This document shows, one piece after another, positions 4,883 through 6,241 of a DNA stretch of 6,241 nucleotides. The number at the start of each line of letters is the position of its first letter. Position 1 is the first letter of the stretch. This stretch comes from Deltaproteobacteria bacterium (GTDB lineage: Bacteria > Desulfobacterota > GWC2-55-46 > JAUVFY01). Position numbers and translations under genes: made by a program. Below the pieces are notes generated by a model, which searched no databases, was not told the DNA's origin, and saw nothing but the letters and a program-made list of their open reading frames with translations. The stretch covers positions 1 through 6,241 of the forward strand of contig JAUVFY010000083.1 of NCBI GenBank assembly GCA_030594025.1. The letters are read 5' to 3'.

Positions 4883-5962
4883 ATGCGTCCTGAAGAGTTC
4901 AGCTACGAATTGCCACCCGAGCTTATAGCCCAGTACCCCCTGGAGCAGAGGGACTCTTCCAGGCTCATGGTCCTGAAGAGGGTCGAGGGCACGGTCGAGC
5001 ACGGCTCGTTCCTTGATATAAAGGGCTATCTCAAAAGGGGCGACGTCCTTGTCCTGAACGATACGAAGGTAATACCCGCGAGGCTCATGGGACGGAAACC
5101 CACGGGAGGGAGGGCAGAGGTATTTCTCGTAAAAAAGAAAGAAGGGGTTAATGGAGAGGAGCTCTGGGACTGCCTCGTAAGGCCCTCGAAGGGGTTAAAG
5201 AACGGCACTGAGATAGCCATTAACGGTGGCCCTTCCGATATAAAAGCGTTAAAACTCTCTGCAAGGCTCGTTGAAAGGAGCCAAGAGGGGATATGGACCT
5301 GCAGTTTAATGACCGACGGGGACGTTACTGAGGCAATAGAGGCCGTGGGCAGGATGCCGCTACCCCCTTACATAAAACGCGAGGCAGGCGAGCTCGACAA
5401 AAAAAGATACCAGACTGTATTCGCAAAGAACCCGGGCGCCGTGGCCGCCCCTACGGCCGGGCTTCACTTTACGCCAGAGCTTATAGAGGAGCTTAAGGGC
5501 GGGGGCGTTGAGGTCCATTATATAACGCTCCATACGGGGCCGGCCACTTTCATGCCCGTACGTACGAACGATATAAGCGGGCACACAGTCCCGCGCGAGC
5601 GGTTCAGTGTCGCTCCCCCTGTCATCGAAGCCGTAACGAGGGCTATTCAGGAGGGTAAAAGGGTTATTGCCGTGGGCTCGACAGTAACGAGGACCCTTGA
5701 GACGACCTTCGCAGAAGGCTTTAATGGAGGCGGAGGCGGAGGTAGCGGCAGCGGTAAAAACGAAACCGGGCTCTTCATATGCCCCGGGTTCGAGTTCAAG
5801 GTCGTGGGCGGGCTCCTTACGAACTTTCACCTGCCGCGCTCGAGCCTCATAATGCTCGTTTCGGCCTTCGCGGGAAGGGAAAGGATACTCGGGGCTTACA
5901 GGGAGGCCGTTAGAAAGAGGTACAGGTTCTATAGCTACGGCGACGCGATGCTGATTATCTGA
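4883..5962 (+). CDS. queA: S-adenosylmethionine:tRNA ribosyltransferase-isomerase
   Basis: QueA moves the ribosyl part of S-adenosylmethionine onto preQ1 at position 34 of tRNAs with GUN anticodons, making epoxyqueuosine. It acts in the cytoplasm after Tgt. The 359 residues carry the family motifs in order: FSYELPPELIAQYP and RDSSRLMVL at the N-terminus, VLNDTKVIPARLMG, GAVAAPTAGLHFT (185-197), LHTGPATFMPV, TNFHLPRSSLIMLVSAFAG (from 313) and the C-terminal YRFYSYGDAMLI. The protein is slightly longer than usual (about 340-350). A glycine-serine run, GGGGGGSGSG at residues 282-291, accounts for most of the difference and sits in a variable loop before the FICPGFEFKVV segment. The ATG start gives the canonical N-terminus; the only upstream purines (GGGA at 4868-4871) are about 11 bases away. 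tgt follows after 44 bases, the usual pairing. Confidence 0.97.
   Translation: MRPEEFSYELPPELIAQYPLEQRDSSRLMVLKRVEGTVEHGSFLDIKGYLKRGDVLVLNDTKVIPARLMGRKPTGGRAEVFLVKKKEGVNGEELWDCLVRPSKGLKNGTEIAINGGPSDIKALKLSARLVERSQEGIWTCSLMTDGDVTEAIEAVGRMPLPPYIKREAGELDKKRYQTVFAKNPGAVAAPTAGLHFTPELIEELKGGGVEVHYITLHTGPATFMPVRTNDISGHTVPRERFSVAPPVIEAVTRAIQEGKRVIAVGSTVTRTLETTFAEGFNGGGGGGSGSGKNETGLFICPGFEFKVVGGLLTNFHLPRSSLIMLVSAFAGRERILGAYREAVRKRYRFYSYGDAMLII
5726..5755 (+). repeat. GGN-rich simple repeat encoding a Gly/Ser run in queA
   Basis: Ten codons in a row encode glycine or serine, with the six-base unit GGAGGC repeated at the 5' end. The run lies in a loop region of QueA that varies between species. It is probably the product of replication slippage and keeps the frame. 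Confidence 0.7.
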
Positions 5963-6006
5963 GAGTAGTTTTCGAAGTAACAGAATAAGCGAATGGATTT
6001 ACCGTT

Positions 6007-6241
6007 ATGGCTCTAACATTCGAGGTATTGAAAAAAGATTCATCAGGTGCGAGGTTCGGCCTCCTCGCCACCCCCCGCGGAACAGTCCATACGCCGGTAT
6101 TCATGCCCGTGGGTACGCAGGCCGCGGTAAAGGCCATCACACCCGAGGAGCTAAGCGGCATGGGTGTGGAGATGATACTGGCCAACACCTACCACCTCTA
6201 CTTAAGGCCGGGCCATGAGGTCATTGGCCAGCTCGGCGGGC
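6007..6241 (+). CDS. tgt: tRNA-guanine transglycosylase (3' truncated)
   Basis: Tgt replaces guanine 34 with preQ1 in tRNAs for Asp, Asn, His and Tyr, the step before QueA in queuosine synthesis. The first 78 codons are in the window and the gene runs off the right edge. The N-terminus matches bacterial Tgt: [21 protein letters not shown], then [22 protein letters not shown] and [13 protein letters not shown]. The catalytic aspartates and the zinc-binding cysteines lie further downstream and cannot be checked. ATG 6007 is the only start after the in-frame TAA at 5986-5988. The ribosome binding site is weak (TGGA about nine bases upstream). The gene is 44 bases after queA with no terminator between, so the two are probably co-transcribed. 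Confidence 0.96.
   Translation, partial: MALTFEVLKKDSSGARFGLLATPRGTVHTPVFMPVGTQAAVKAITPEELSGMGVEMILANTYHLYLRPGHEVIGQLGG

Noticed and set aside
5360..5830. A 156-codon minus-strand frame opposite queA
   Set aside because: It is antisense to well-conserved QueA motifs and has no recognisable features.

Overview
The window holds a run of housekeeping genes, all on the + strand, from what is most likely a Gram-negative bacterium of the deltaproteobacterial (Desulfobacterota-like) type. This placement is an inference. It rests on the gene order, on an apparent lipoprotein signal on a SpoIID/LytB protein, and on GC-rich coding DNA that uses many AGG (Arg) and ATA (Ile) codons. No mobile element, CRISPR array, tRNA or rRNA was seen.

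Layout. Bases 1-1602 are the 3' part of a B12-binding-type radical SAM protein fused to a DUF2344 domain; its start lies outside the window. A 109-base gap follows, with a strong hairpin and a tandem palindromic repeat inside a possible leader ORF. Next is rng (1712-3181), an RNase G of the same length as the E. coli enzyme, with both catalytic aspartates and the zinc-link cysteines. A 283-base stretch without a confident gene (3182-3464) carries a hairpin, a sigma70-like promoter and a doubtful 40-codon membrane-peptide ORF. Then come a small DUF2065 (YjeT-like) membrane protein (3465-3653), a SpoIID/LytB-domain probable lipoprotein (3673-4809), queA (4883-5962), and the first 78 codons of tgt (6007 to the window end).

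How the genes relate. The radical SAM/DUF2344 protein next to RNase G is a recurring bacterial pairing whose functional link is not settled. queA and tgt encode consecutive steps of queuosine synthesis on tRNA: Tgt exchanges guanine 34 for preQ1, and QueA then builds epoxyqueuosine from it. SpoIID/LytB acts on peptidoglycan and DUF2065 is a small membrane protein; they may be only positional neighbours.

No new multi-gene system is evident. The parts most worth checking are small: the repeat-bearing leader ORF whose stop overlaps the rng start, the promoter and small membrane ORF after rng, the abrupt GC drop inside the DUF2344 domain, and the poly-glycine insert in QueA.
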